A stretch of DNA of 64,000 nucleotides from Bacteroides caecigallinarum (GCF_016901995.1 NZ_JACJLE010000013.1:1-64000); one strand, 5' to 3'. Numbered from the stretch's first letter, positions 28,095 through 37,385 are shown. A program made the numbers and translations. Notes: generated from the letters alone by a model not told the origin.

Positions 28095-28968
28095 TACAAT
28101 ACAATGTATCATTCATAATTAATATCAGTTCATGAGTTTTGAACAGTAACGACATCGTGAACGTATAAAAGCAAGAATTTTATCTTGTTCTATGAAAGTA
28201 TCATCAACAATCTTCCTTCGTTATATAGGAAATTAGTTTGGACTGCCTGATATTTCCTTTAGCAAAAAAACATAAGAACAAAAAAGCCATAAGAACGATG
28301 TTGTATCTCTTCATTTATACATTAATAATATGCTTGCATATCTGCATGTCTAATAAATGAGACAAGATCTTGTTTTCACTTTTCGAGCAACTTAAAAACA
28401 GTTTAGTTTGGTTTATTTCCTTTATTTATAGATACTAAATTAAACTGATTAATATATAGGGCCGCACATGGAGTTATTTTTTACTACAAAGACTTGCCCG
28501 ATCGGTAATGTATAAGAGTAAAATATTATTTTTCCGTATGATGGTAAATCCATTATTTGCCAAATAAGATTGTTGCGAGTATTAGCCAGCCCCTGCGTAA
28601 TTTGATGACGATAAGCCTTGCTGCAGAAACATCCACAACAGTTTGACGGTGTTGTACTTTTGCGACATCAGTCCCCCAAGCCTCTCAACGATGCTCAAAA
28701 CTGGGTCGTTTATTTTTATCCATCTATGAGCATTCAATTTGACACTAATGTAGTGAGAATAATTCCTATTATCAATGGGATGGCAAGCTGGTTTATGCAC
28801 AACACATCAAATATCTCAATGGAGATAACTGATAGCAGCAGGATCGTTATAACCTGTATTATCAGTACAAAGAATACAATCTTTATACTCCACTTAACAC
28901 CTAAAAATCAATTATTTACAGTTCTATATTCCTCAATTTTGTATATATGGATATTTACGGTATAAAAT

Positions 28969-28997
28969 TACCATATTTGTACCATGATATTTGTAAC
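28969..28997 (+). repeat. Right-end short repeats
   Basis: TACCATATTTGTACC (28969-28983) matches 15 of the 16 bases of the left-end motif. It is overlapped by a degenerate second copy GTACCATGATATTTGTAAC (28979-28997). It lies about 43 bases from the second dnaK-tail copy. Confidence 0.65.
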
Positions 28998-29025
28998 ATT
29001 CTGATAATCAGCTAAAGTTGTTTTA

Positions 29026-29040
29026 GAGGAAGTCAAGTAA
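29026..29040 (+). repeat. Right attachment-like repeat (dnaK-tail copy)
   Basis: GAGGAAGTCAAGTAA, identical to the dnaK 3' end at 14239-14253. The codons upstream (AAA GTT GTT TTA) resemble but do not match dnaK. A terminator follows within 20 bases, as expected for the original sequence downstream of dnaK. Confidence 0.6.
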
Positions 29041-29059
29041 ATTTAAAACTATATTATAC

Positions 29060-29094
29060 AAAAGGCGTGCAGTCCAATGGATTGTACGCCTTTT
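29060..29094 (+). terminator. Terminator after the dnaK-tail copy
   Basis: AAAAGGCGT (29060-29068) pairs with ACGCCTTTT (29086-29094), with further G-T-rich pairing inside. It could be the ancestral dnaK terminator displaced by the island. Confidence 0.8.
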
Positions 29095-29238
29095 ACATTA
29101 TTAAGTTACATAAATTCTTATTGATATTTATTGCCGTTTTCAACTTAAACCTGTTTTAATATACCTTTTATTTTAATATAAGCCATCATTTACTTATAAT
29201 ACTTTACTTATTGATATGGTCTTCATATCACATTCATT

Positions 29239-31335
29239 TCATTGCAGAATTTGGCCGAGTGTTGTATCAGTGAAAGTTCTCCAGATTTTCAAGTCTAAAT
29301 GCTTATAATCATCAAAGATTTGTTTGATATACTCAATTTCAAATACAAGTCGAATATCATTCTTATCCTCATCTGCTTGACCTTCCTTAAAACAACCAAG
29401 ACGAACTATTTTTATCAGATATAAATCTCTAATACCCTTTTTCTTTATGTATGGCACGAAATAATAGAGTTTATTCAGGGCTATTGTTGAAGGAAATCGT
29501 TTTCCAGTATAATAAATATTGGCAGAACAATCTATATAATGCTCCATATTATTTGCCTTTACAAGTGAAATGAGAACATTCTTCGACAGATCAAGTTCTA
29601 TCTTTATAGGTCGTTTATTGTCATAAACAACAGTTTTCTCACGAAGCTCCAAATTCTCTACAATATTACTATCTGCATATTGTTCAAACAAATTCAATAA
29701 ATTAAGTTGCTTAACTCTTGGCTTAGACTCTTTTATAACTTTTTTGACTTTAATTTTGGGATTTCCATTTTTAAGAGCATTAAATTCCTCTGCCAGTTTA
29801 TCAATACTATAATACCCATTAGTATATTTCAACTTAAAGAAATTATTGAGTAATCCTACCCCCAATATCTCATCCATTGTATTGTGGATAAATGCATAAA
29901 CATCTTTGATGTAGTTACGTTCATCATCAGAAAGTAATGATAAATCTACAACTTTTCCCTTATTTAAGTCATTGGGCTCAAATTTTACAAGTCCATTGCC
30001 GTATTGGCGAGAGTTGTCTAGAAAAATTTCTTTGGCAACGTCTGTAATTAAATATGAGAACAGAATATCATGATCAACAGTATTTTCCTTTGGATAGACA
30101 CAATGGAAAGTAGTTAGATTATATACACCTGCCTCGTTGCGAATAAAGCGCAATCCACTCCTGTTAAAAACAGAGACCCAAATAGGTGAAGGAGGTCTAT
30201 TCTCTATAGAATACCATGGCGATCTACTTGCAGTCAAATAACGTCTATTAATACCCAGACTTTCACCTAAACTTATGTACCTTACTACATTGTTGTTTTT
30301 TGGATTTGAACAACCGTTAAAAATATAAACCGTCTTATCATTATTTACTAAATTTTCAAAATCATCCTTTGTAAAAAATATATGTGGAGCATCGACTGAT
30401 TTACATATACAAGGCATCAAACTGTTTTTGGGTATATTATAGTCATCTGATTTTGAAGGCTTAAATGTAAAGTACTCATTTGCACCGGTTGCAATACCTC
30501 TAGAGACCTTGGCGAAATTAGAAAATGGGACAAGATTTTGATATTTGTCCCCATTACATTCTTCATAGTATGCTTTCCATTTTTTATCAGCCTGAAGATA
30601 GTCTGCATCGTACTCCAAGTACGAAGAAAGACTGTTATTTAGCTCTTCTATCTTCGTTACTGTTGAAAAACGGACTTTACCCGAATCTGTTTTCTTTTCG
30701 CAAAGCAAAATACAAGCGGTTGTAAGAGCATCATCAAAAGCACACTCTGTAAAATCAACAACAATGATATGCTGTAATGAATTACTCTTTATCAATGCCC
30801 GTTTTACCTCTACCCCATAGTCTGAATTGAGAAATTCTGATGGTACAATATATGCCAAACGTCCATTCTCTTTTAATTGTGCTATTGATTTTAGGAGAAA
30901 CAATGTATATAGATTTGTGAACCCATTGAGTTTTGTCCCCAAATGCTTGTTTACATCCAGTATATAAGAGGCATTATCATAGTCATGAAACTTTAAATAT
31001 GGTGGATTACAAATTATTACATCATATATTGCGTCCCATTCACTTTTAAAATAATCCTCATTCCGTAAATTCACCTCTTTTGGCGTAACTCTTTTAGCAT
31101 ATTCAAATAATTTATTGTCAATTTCATATGCATCTACAGGTAAAGAAACTTTTCTAGATAGTACACGAGAAAATACGCCTAGTCCATATGCCGGTTCAAG
31201 TACTCTTGTCTTGATTTTTCCTTCAAGTACCCAATTGCACATAAACTCGGCAATATTCTCAGGAGTAAAAAACTGAGCATACTTTTTACGATGTTCAAGT
31301 GTAGTATTTGCAATATAATTCTGTTCAATAGTCAT
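29239..31335 (-). CDS. Eco57I-class N6-adenine DNA methyltransferase
   Basis: 698 residues. SAM-binding motif I is LEPAYGLGVFSRVL (about residues 46-59) and the catalytic motif IV is VIICNPPYLKF (about 107-117), the NPPY signature of N6-adenine methylases of the gamma class. The middle and C-terminal parts hold a TaqI-like target-recognition region. It should methylate adenine in the site cut by the adjacent endonuclease. Its start lies 2 bases after the endonuclease stop, so expression is coupled. It lies just outside the dnaK-tail repeat. Confidence 0.9.
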   Translation of the reverse strand: MTIEQNYIANTTLEHRKKYAQFFTPENIAEFMCNWVLEGKIKTRVLEPAYGLGVFSRVLSRKVSLPVDAYEIDNKLFEYAKRVTPKEVNLRNEDYFKSEWDAIYDVIICNPPYLKFHDYDNASYILDVNKHLGTKLNGFTNLYTLFLLKSIAQLKENGRLAYIVPSEFLNSDYGVEVKRALIKSNSLQHIIVVDFTECAFDDALTTACILLCEKKTDSGKVRFSTVTKIEELNNSLSSYLEYDADYLQADKKWKAYYEECNGDKYQNLVPFSNFAKVSRGIATGANEYFTFKPSKSDDYNIPKNSLMPCICKSVDAPHIFFTKDDFENLVNNDKTVYIFNGCSNPKNNNVVRYISLGESLGINRRYLTASRSPWYSIENRPPSPIWVSVFNRSGLRFIRNEAGVYNLTTFHCVYPKENTVDHDILFSYLITDVAKEIFLDNSRQYGNGLVKFEPNDLNKGKVVDLSLLSDDERNYIKDVYAFIHNTMDEILGVGLLNNFFKLKYTNGYYSIDKLAEEFNALKNGNPKIKVKKVIKESKPRVKQLNLLNLFEQYADSNIVENLELREKTVVYDNKRPIKIELDLSKNVLISLVKANNMEHYIDCSANIYYTGKRFPSTIALNKLYYFVPYIKKKGIRDLYLIKIVRLGCFKEGQADEDKNDIRLVFEIEYIKQIFDDYKHLDLKIWRTFTDTTLGQILQ

Positions 31336-31337
31336 TT

Positions 31338-32429
31338 TTATAGTGATATTCCGAAAAGAGATTGGAAATTAGCAGCATCAAGACAAGCTTCACCTCCATC
31401 AAATTTTACATAGAACAACAATCTTCCTTTATTTAATTCTTTTCTAACGCTATAATGATCTGGTTCAGTCACAGACTGTGCCAGGCAAATTCCATCTTGT
31501 GATGGAATTTTTATTGTAGTCTTATTCTGGTTCTTTGTATCTTGCTCAATAAAATACTTGTCATCTTCCAGGTCCGGATTAGATATAAGTTCAAGTATGT
31601 TTTGAAATGAAATTCCATAAATTTTATCAAAGAAAACCTGAACATAGAAATGAGGAACATCATATGTCATAATCCACTTATGGACTACCTTTAAATCTTC
31701 CACTTTAGGAGTAATAGACAGTGAATTTCTTTTCTGAATATTCTTCAAACACTTCTTTATTTCTGAGAGCATTGCCGACAGTTCTTGGAGACGTTGCGAG
31801 GAACGCCAACTTGAACAACGAAAATCAAGTGTTCGTATAGAAATCTCGTTAAGTTGCTGTAATATCAGAATAAGTTCCGGACGCTTTTGCTCGAGCAAAT
31901 CCCGATATTCACTTATTATGACATTCTTCAGTTGAATTACCTTATCTGTGTTCTCCCGAATTATTCGATTTGCTTCCTCCGTATATTTATTAATGAGAAA
32001 TGCACTTGAACGTACTTCTATACCTGCAATTGCTTTAGACACATATTCAGAAATCTCTGAACTTGCTTTAGAACTTATATCATACCCAAGAGTTTCGTCA
32101 AAATCATCTTTATTAAACAGAAGTATGTCAGGACGTTTGCCAATTGTGTCAAGCTCTGTCTGATAGTCATTGAAAAACTTTTCAAATCCGGCATCTCCTG
32201 CTACAAGGTCATCAGACTTTCCGTATCTCACAGCCACAATATTGCTTGAATTTTCATTTATAGCCCTGAATAATACATCTTCCGCCCAGTCTCCTTGTTG
32301 TTTGTTGGTAATAAATTCCGATGAAGCCTGCGTTGGCATAGAAGCTTCATTCCTTGGTTCTGAAAAGTCGATTAAACCTATATGAATTTTATTACATATT
32401 TGATTAATTATATCTTTATATGTTACCAT
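31338..32429 (-). CDS. Type II restriction endonuclease, AccI-like
   Basis: 363 residues from the ATG at 32429; a GTG two codons upstream is less likely. An N-terminal NKQQGDWAEDVLFRAINE (about residues 42-59) precedes a PD-(D/E)XK-like core: GKRPDILLF (about 95-103) and GIEVRSSAFLI (about 135-145), where arginine stands for the usual lysine. This resembles the AccI-type endonucleases; if so, the target would be near GTMKAC, but this cannot be read from sequence. It is transcribed ahead of its methylase, an order that may need post-transcriptional control. Confidence 0.72.
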   Translation of the reverse strand: MVTYKDIINQICNKIHIGLIDFSEPRNEASMPTQASSEFITNKQQGDWAEDVLFRAINENSSNIVAVRYGKSDDLVAGDAGFEKFFNDYQTELDTIGKRPDILLFNKDDFDETLGYDISSKASSEISEYVSKAIAGIEVRSSAFLINKYTEEANRIIRENTDKVIQLKNVIISEYRDLLEQKRPELILILQQLNEISIRTLDFRCSSWRSSQRLQELSAMLSEIKKCLKNIQKRNSLSITPKVEDLKVVHKWIMTYDVPHFYVQVFFDKIYGISFQNILELISNPDLEDDKYFIEQDTKNQNKTTIKIPSQDGICLAQSVTEPDHYSVRKELNKGRLLFYVKFDGGEACLDAANFQSLFGISL

Positions 32430-32537
32430 AATCACATAATTTCTTTTTATACTCCAGTCATCCTAACAATTTCGTAAATAATACAACCTTTATCCGAAAC
32501 ATTAGCCTTTTTCCCATTTGATATATATTTCCAGATA

Positions 32538-32545
32538 CAAAAATA
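32538..32545 (-). promoter_or_regulatory. Candidate -7 box of the restriction-modification operon
   Basis: The minus strand reads TATTTTTG, an exact TAnnTTTG match, about 109 bases upstream of the endonuclease ATG, implying a leader of about 100 bases. Confidence 0.4.
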
Positions 32546-32660
32546 GTGATAAATAATTAATCTAAATGGAAACTACTTTATATATTAGTTTTCCATATTA
32601 ATAATCTGATATCTATAAAAACTGCACTGCCATGCATTTGAGTTTACATATAAGAAATGA

Positions 32661-33425
32661 CTATCCCATAGTAAACACCGGATTATCACCGGTACTTTCA
32701 TGCTCATTATAACAAAATCCTTCCCATTCGAAAAGTTTAAGATGTTCAGGGTCTTCTATCCTGTTTTTCAAGATATAACGCGTCATTTCGCCGCGACACA
32801 TCTTAGCATAGACAACCACTGTAGAAAGCTTACCATTTTTGTAAACATGAAAATCAGGAGTTATTACTCTGACTTCACTGCACACACGTTTCCAGTCGAA
32901 AAGATCCTTCATCTCGCTACTAGCGAGATTTATAAGAATTCCTCCCTTTTTCTTAATTTCATCAATAAAGAAATCAGTCAAAACAGGTTTCCAATAATCA
33001 AACATTGTCACGTTACCCCTTTCCGGAAGTCTCACATCTCCTTCCAGACGATAATTTTTTATAACATCAAGCGGACGGAGTAACCCATAAAGAAAGGAAG
33101 TGATTAACAGATGTTCCTGTGCATATTTCAAATCATCATTTGAGAAATCCTTTACGGCAAGACGTTTGAACACCATCCCGGTGTACGACAAAATGGCAGA
33201 AAGACCATTATTATCTTCCGAAAAGAAATTATGATATCTGAAGTAATTCTCGGCAGCAAGTTTGGAGTTTACTTTCAGCATTCGTCCTAATTCCTCTTTA
33301 TTAAATTGCGACATGTACATAGCGTTCTGCACAGCCTCATTATGAAATACCGGTTCTGTAGTTAACGGTACTTTTTGCTTACTTTGCGCTGTCATTGTCT
33401 TAGCGCAAGATATATAAACCAACAT
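32661..33425 (-). CDS. yaaA: Peroxide-stress protein YaaA
   Basis: 254 residues, full family length (DUF328/UPF0246). The start MLVYISCAKTM and the core blocks ILSYTGMVFKRL, LLITSFLYGLLRPLD, NLASSEMKDLFDW and YAKMCRGEMTRYI are characteristic. In E. coli YaaA lowers free iron and limits oxidative DNA damage. It is transcribed alone, with housekeeping character, and is the first core gene after the restriction-modification pair. Confidence 0.93.
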   Translation of the reverse strand: MLVYISCAKTMTAQSKQKVPLTTEPVFHNEAVQNAMYMSQFNKEELGRMLKVNSKLAAENYFRYHNFFSEDNNGLSAILSYTGMVFKRLAVKDFSNDDLKYAQEHLLITSFLYGLLRPLDVIKNYRLEGDVRLPERGNVTMFDYWKPVLTDFFIDEIKKKGGILINLASSEMKDLFDWKRVCSEVRVITPDFHVYKNGKLSTVVVYAKMCRGEMTRYILKNRIEDPEHLKLFEWEGFCYNEHESTGDNPVFTMG

Positions 33426-33474
33426 AATCAGAAATAGTGTTTAATCAATATTATCTTTTTAGAACAATCAAGAC

Positions 33475-33513
33475 TTCAGCAGCCCAGAGAACACCCACTG
33501 AACGGCTGCTGAA
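33475..33513. terminator. Hairpin between the lipoprotein gene and yaaA
   Basis: TTCAGCAGCC (33475-33484) and GGCTGCTGAA (33504-33513) form a ten-pair stem with a 19-base loop. It is placed to end the minus-strand lipoprotein transcript, but it has no clear T-run. Confidence 0.5.
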
Positions 33514-33532
33514 TTTCTGTCATACCGGTACA

Positions 33533-33895
33533 TCAATCTTCATTAAGTTCCTCAAAGAAACCTTCCACACCGCCTTCAATCTGTTTACCCAAATCCTCAA
33601 TCTGTTTTGAAAAATCTTTCAAGGCGTTCTTGGTCATTTTGGCATAAATCCTGCCCTTGAGTTTTCCTATTTCTTTCAGCTCATCATCGGTATATTCATA
33701 TTTTGAAAGATCTTCTTCTATTTTTTCATACTCGGATAATATTTTTTCCCAGTCATCTTCTGTAAATTCATCATATTTGTCTTCTACCTGTTCAACCAGT
33801 GATGACAGATGTTCTATAGGAGTTTTAGATGTTTCACATGAAGAGAAACCTAATGAAAAAGTAATAGCTGCTAGAAATACATTTAATTTATTCAT
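33533..33895 (-). CDS. Small exported lipoprotein, DUF6565-like
   Basis: 120 residues. The signal peptide ends in a lipobox-like FSSC (cysteine about residue 20), so it is probably lipid-anchored in the envelope. The rest is highly charged and helical with a coiled-coil pattern (KYDEFTEDDWEKILSEYEK, about residues 39-57). Such small acidic helical lipoproteins are frequent in Bacteroidales; the DUF6565 assignment is from memory of the pattern. Its function is unknown. Confidence 0.65.
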   Translation of the reverse strand: MNKLNVFLAAITFSLGFSSCETSKTPIEHLSSLVEQVEDKYDEFTEDDWEKILSEYEKIEEDLSKYEYTDDELKEIGKLKGRIYAKMTKNALKDFSKQIEDLGKQIEGGVEGFFEELNED

Positions 33896-34119
33896 AATCC
33901 TTTTTATTTATAATTTAGGAGTTTATATTTATATAAAAATTCTTAGCAATATTCATAAATAGCATACGATGATAAAAATGATAAGATTTTTCGAGAAAAT
34001 AAAGTTAACGCATAATAAATGGAAAACGACGATTAATAATTAACAATTAATAACGAATAGTGTATTACTTATGATATAAAAACACACCTGACCTTCTATA
34101 TTCATTCTATTTTTTTTCA

Positions 34120-34127
34120 TACCTTTG
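34120..34127 (+). promoter_or_regulatory. -7 box of the glycosyltransferase gene
   Basis: TACCTTTG, exact TAnnTTTG, 28 bases upstream of the ATG at 34156. The 260-base gap before this gene holds nothing else recognisable. Confidence 0.6.
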
Positions 34128-34155
34128 TTCTTAAGTCTAAATATACATTTTTTTT

Positions 34156-34905
34156 ATGCAAAACAGTGACAGCATCATCATAATTCCTACTTACAACGAG
34201 AAGGAAAACATTGAGAATATAATCCGTGCCGTGTTCGGACTGGAAAAGTTTTTCCACATCCTTATTATAGAAGATAACTCGCCGGACGGAACAGCAGACA
34301 TAGTGAGAAGGCTGCAGAAAGAATTTCCGGAAAGGCTTTTCATGATTGAAAGAAAAGGTAAACTGGGACTAGGAACTGCATATATCACAGGATTCAAATG
34401 GGCTATAGAAAAGAAGTATGACTATATTTTCGAAATGGATGCCGACTTCAGCCATAACCCTAACGACTTGCCAAGACTCTACAAGGCTTGCCATGAAGAC
34501 GGCGGAGATGTGGCTATCGGTTCAAGATACATCAGCGGAGTGAACGTGGTTAACTGGCCTATGGGCAGAGTTTTGATGTCGTACTTCGCATCCAAATATG
34601 TGAGATTTATCACCGGAATACCTGTACACGACACTACTGCCGGATTCAAGTGCTATAGACGTGAAGTACTTGAGACCATCGATCTGGATAAAATCCGCTT
34701 CAAGGGATATGCTTTCCAGATTGAAATGAAATTCACTGCCTACAAGTGCGGATTCAAGATTATAGAAGTGCCGGTTATATTCATCAACCGTGAACTCGGA
34801 ACTTCTAAGATGAACAGCAGCATATTCGGTGAGGCTGTGTTCGGAGTAATGAAACTGAAATGGGATAGTTGGTTCAAAAAATATCCTAAAAGAAAATGTT
34901 GTTAG
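34156..34905 (+). CDS. Polyprenol-phosphate mannosyltransferase (DPM1-like GT2)
   Basis: 249 residues. GT-A fold of family GT2: IIIIPTYNEKENIENII (about residues 6-22), IIEDNSPDGTADIV, the metal-binding EMDADFSHNP (about 94-103), and GSRYISGV. No C-terminal membrane segments, so it is the DPM1-type soluble form. It should transfer a sugar, probably mannose, from a GDP-sugar to a lipid phosphate carrier at the inner membrane; such donors feed the Bacteroidales protein O-glycosylation pathway. It is followed by pyrC. Confidence 0.88.
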   Translation: MQNSDSIIIIPTYNEKENIENIIRAVFGLEKFFHILIIEDNSPDGTADIVRRLQKEFPERLFMIERKGKLGLGTAYITGFKWAIEKKYDYIFEMDADFSHNPNDLPRLYKACHEDGGDVAIGSRYISGVNVVNWPMGRVLMSYFASKYVRFITGIPVHDTTAGFKCYRREVLETIDLDKIRFKGYAFQIEMKFTAYKCGFKIIEVPVIFINRELGTSKMNSSIFGEAVFGVMKLKWDSWFKKYPKRKCC

Positions 34906-34975
34906 TTTTCAGACATTGGTTATTAGTTTTTAGAATTAGAAATCTAATCAATTAGTCAATTCTTAATATATAAAG

Positions 34976-36316
34976 ATGAAAAGAATTTGGATAAAGAATG
35001 CTGTCATCGTGAACGAAGGCAGACAGTTTAAAGGCTCGGTTGTTACTGAGTATGAAACAATATACAGAATTATCGAAGGCAATGCTACGCCTGAATGTGA
35101 TATAAACGAGACCATTGACGCAGAAGGTTGCTTCCTGCTTCCTGGAGTGATTGACGACCATGTGCATTTCCGCGACCCTGGACTTACACACAAGGCTGAT
35201 ATGGCTACAGAAACCGCTGCAGCTGCTGCCGGAGGTGTGACTTCGTTCATGGATATGCCTAACTGCAATCCGCAGACCACTACCATCGAGGCTCTGGAAA
35301 ACAAGTTTGCCGATGCCGCTACCAAGTGCGTGGTGAACTATTCTTTCTATTTCGGGGCAACGAACAATAATGCCGACCAGCTTAAAAATCTTGACAAGAC
35401 TCACGTTTGCGGCGTGAAACTGTTTATGGGCGCAAGTACAGGCAACATGCTTGTGGACCGCATGGAAGCTCTGAAGAAAATATTCTCCGAAGCAGGAATG
35501 CTGATTGCCACTCACTGTGAGGACCAGACCGTAATTAGCCGCAACACTGCCGAAGTAAAAGAAAAGTATGGCGAAGAGGCTGACATTTCTCTTCATCCGA
35601 TAATCCGCAGCGAGGAAGCCTGCTATAACTCATCATCGCTTGCAGTGAAATTGGCTAAGGAAACTGGAGCACGTCTTCATATCCTTCATGTAAGTACCGC
35701 CAAGGAACTGGAATTGTTCGAAGACAAACCTCTTTCTGAAAAGAAAATAACTTCGGAGGCTTGTGTTTCTCACCTTATGTTCTGCGATGAGGACTACAAG
35801 ATTCTTGGCGGACGCATAAAATGTAATCCGAGCATCAAAACACGTGCTGATCGTGACGCTCTGAGAAAAGCACTAAGCAGTAATCTGATTGATGTGATAG
35901 GCACCGACCACGCCCCTCACCTTCTCTCTGAAAAACAGGGCGGTGCACTGAAGGCTGTATCGGGTATGCCTAGCCTGCAATTCTCATTGGTAAGTATTTA
36001 CGAGCTTGTCAAGGAAGGCGTGCTGTCAGTGGAACAGCTTGTACAGAAAATGTGTCATGCTCCTGCCAAACTGTATCAGATTAAGGAAAGAGGATTTATC
36101 CGCGAAGGATATAAAGCAGATTTGGTGATACTAAATCCTAATCATGAATGGACTGTCACAACTGACTGTATAAAGAGCCGCTGCGGATGGAGCCCTATGG
36201 AGGGAAGAAACTTCCATGCCAAGGTTGAGAAAACTCTGGTAAACGGAACTGTGGTTTACGAAAATGATACCGTAAATACTGCCCACAGAGGTCAGGCACT
36301 GGTATTCGACAGATGA
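34976..36316 (+). CDS. pyrC: Dihydroorotase
   Basis: 446 residues. The amidohydrolase metal motif is DDHVHFRDPG (about residues 60-69). The bridging lysine lies in KLFMGAST (about 149-156), later histidines in ATHCEDQ and LHILHVSTAK, and the aspartate in GTDHAPH (about 316-322). It closes carbamoyl-aspartate to dihydroorotate in pyrimidine synthesis. It follows the glycosyltransferase by 70 bases and probably shares its transcript, a pairing often seen in Bacteroides. Confidence 0.93.
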   Translation: MKRIWIKNAVIVNEGRQFKGSVVTEYETIYRIIEGNATPECDINETIDAEGCFLLPGVIDDHVHFRDPGLTHKADMATETAAAAAGGVTSFMDMPNCNPQTTTIEALENKFADAATKCVVNYSFYFGATNNNADQLKNLDKTHVCGVKLFMGASTGNMLVDRMEALKKIFSEAGMLIATHCEDQTVISRNTAEVKEKYGEEADISLHPIIRSEEACYNSSSLAVKLAKETGARLHILHVSTAKELELFEDKPLSEKKITSEACVSHLMFCDEDYKILGGRIKCNPSIKTRADRDALRKALSSNLIDVIGTDHAPHLLSEKQGGALKAVSGMPSLQFSLVSIYELVKEGVLSVEQLVQKMCHAPAKLYQIKERGFIREGYKADLVILNPNHEWTVTTDCIKSRCGWSPMEGRNFHAKVEKTLVNGTVVYENDTVNTAHRGQALVFDR

Positions 36317-36437
36317 TTGTAAAATTAGTTTTTAGTTCTTAGTTGTTGGTTATTAGTTCCATCCGAATGGCTCTAACAACTAAAAACTAATATCTAATAA
36401 CTTATTAATTATTAATTTTTAATTATTAATTTCCCAA
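36317..36437 (+). repeat. TTAGTTTTTAGTT-type low-complexity spacer
   Basis: Repeated TTAGTT and TTAATTATTAATT words. Related sequence recurs at 34905-34970, 37340-37384 and 54245-54285, always between co-directional genes. It is probably a dispersed non-coding spacer of this genome. Confidence 0.5.
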
Positions 36438-37340
36438 ATGCATACAGACATCACCGTAAAAGAATACGACATACACGAACTGGCTGATTACATAAACTGG
36501 ATTTACTTTTTCCACGCATGGGGATTTCAACCAAAATATTCGTCAATAGCCGATATTCATGGTTGTGACGGCTGCCGTGCAATGTGGCTCGTATCTTTCA
36601 AAGAAGATGAAAGACCAAAGGCTTCCGAGGCGATGCAACTGCACAAGGAGGCACAGAGAATGCTAAACAGTCTGGACGGACGCTTCAAAGTTTATGCCAT
36701 GTACCGCCTGATGGATGCCAATTCGGACGGCGACAATCTGATAATGGAAGGGACAAGATTTCCGCTGTTAAGGCAACAATCAAGAGTTAAAGACTCTGAC
36801 CCGTTTCTGTGTCTTAGCGACTTCGTCAAACCTGCATCCTATGGTATGACTGATACTGTGGGATGTTTTGCCACCACAATTGACCCGGAAATGGAAAAGG
36901 AATTCGAAGACGATGACTACAAGCATATGCTATGCAAGACTTTAGCTGAAAGACTGGCTGAAGCGGCAGCAGAAAAGATTCATGAAACAATCAGAAAATC
37001 GGTCTGGGGATATGCTCCAGACGAAAACCTGAGTGTGAAAGAGCTGTTGGATGAAAAGTATTGTGGAATACGTCCTGCTGTAGGCTATCCCTCACTTCCA
37101 GACATCTCGGTGAACTTTCTGCTTGATGATTTGTTGGATATGAAGCGCATAGGAATAACTCTGACTGAAAACGGAATGATGCATCCTCATGCTTCAGTGA
37201 GTGGACTGATGTTCGCACATCCGCAGTCAAGGTACTTCAGTGTCGGAAAAATAGACGAAATGCAACTTGCCGACTATGCTGAGAGACGTGGCAAGACTGC
37301 CGATGAGATGAGAAAGTATCTAAGGGCAAATGTTGGGTAA
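36438..37340 (+). CDS. Stand-alone cobalamin methionine synthase activation domain
   Basis: 300 residues. The whole protein corresponds to the C-terminal activation domain of MetH: KYSSIADIHGCDGC region near the start, AERLAEAAAEKIHE (about 176-189), RPAVGYPSLPDI (about 212-223) and ASVSGLMFAHPQSRYFSVG (about 253-271). This domain binds S-adenosylmethionine for reductive re-methylation of cob(II)alamin. Methyltransferase and cobalamin domains are absent, so it must work with a MetH encoded elsewhere. Confidence 0.85.
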   Translation: MHTDITVKEYDIHELADYINWIYFFHAWGFQPKYSSIADIHGCDGCRAMWLVSFKEDERPKASEAMQLHKEAQRMLNSLDGRFKVYAMYRLMDANSDGDNLIMEGTRFPLLRQQSRVKDSDPFLCLSDFVKPASYGMTDTVGCFATTIDPEMEKEFEDDDYKHMLCKTLAERLAEAAAEKIHETIRKSVWGYAPDENLSVKELLDEKYCGIRPAVGYPSLPDISVNFLLDDLLDMKRIGITLTENGMMHPHASVSGLMFAHPQSRYFSVGKIDEMQLADYAERRGKTADEMRKYLRANVG

Positions 37341-37385
37341 TCAGTTTTTAGTTGTTAGTTATTAATTTTTAATTATTAATTCTAA

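Larger units (their letters stand above)
27790..29025. other. Gene-free right end of the island
   Basis: About 1.2 kb with no convincing gene. It holds the second 150-bp repeat (27945-28094) and the right-end short repeat (28969-28983). A frame at 28618-28965 on the plus strand and one at 28582-28800 on the minus strand are open, but their compositions do not look coding. Confidence 0.55.
14254..29040. mobile_element. Probable genomic island integrated at the dnaK 3' end
   Basis: About 14.8 kb bounded by the 15-bp dnaK-tail repeat, with matching short repeats just inside both ends. The cargo is almost wholly ATPases, antitoxin-like and nuclease-like genes, decayed genes and an IS, unlike the housekeeping genes on either side. 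No tyrosine or serine integrase, relaxase or transfer gene is visible, so it would need an integrase in trans or is a remnant. Boundaries are inferred from the repeats alone. Confidence 0.55.

Noticed and set aside
28618-28965. 115-codon plus-strand frame in the island's right end
   Set aside because: Composition is not coding-like, there is no promoter box or family motif, and the opposite strand is equally open.
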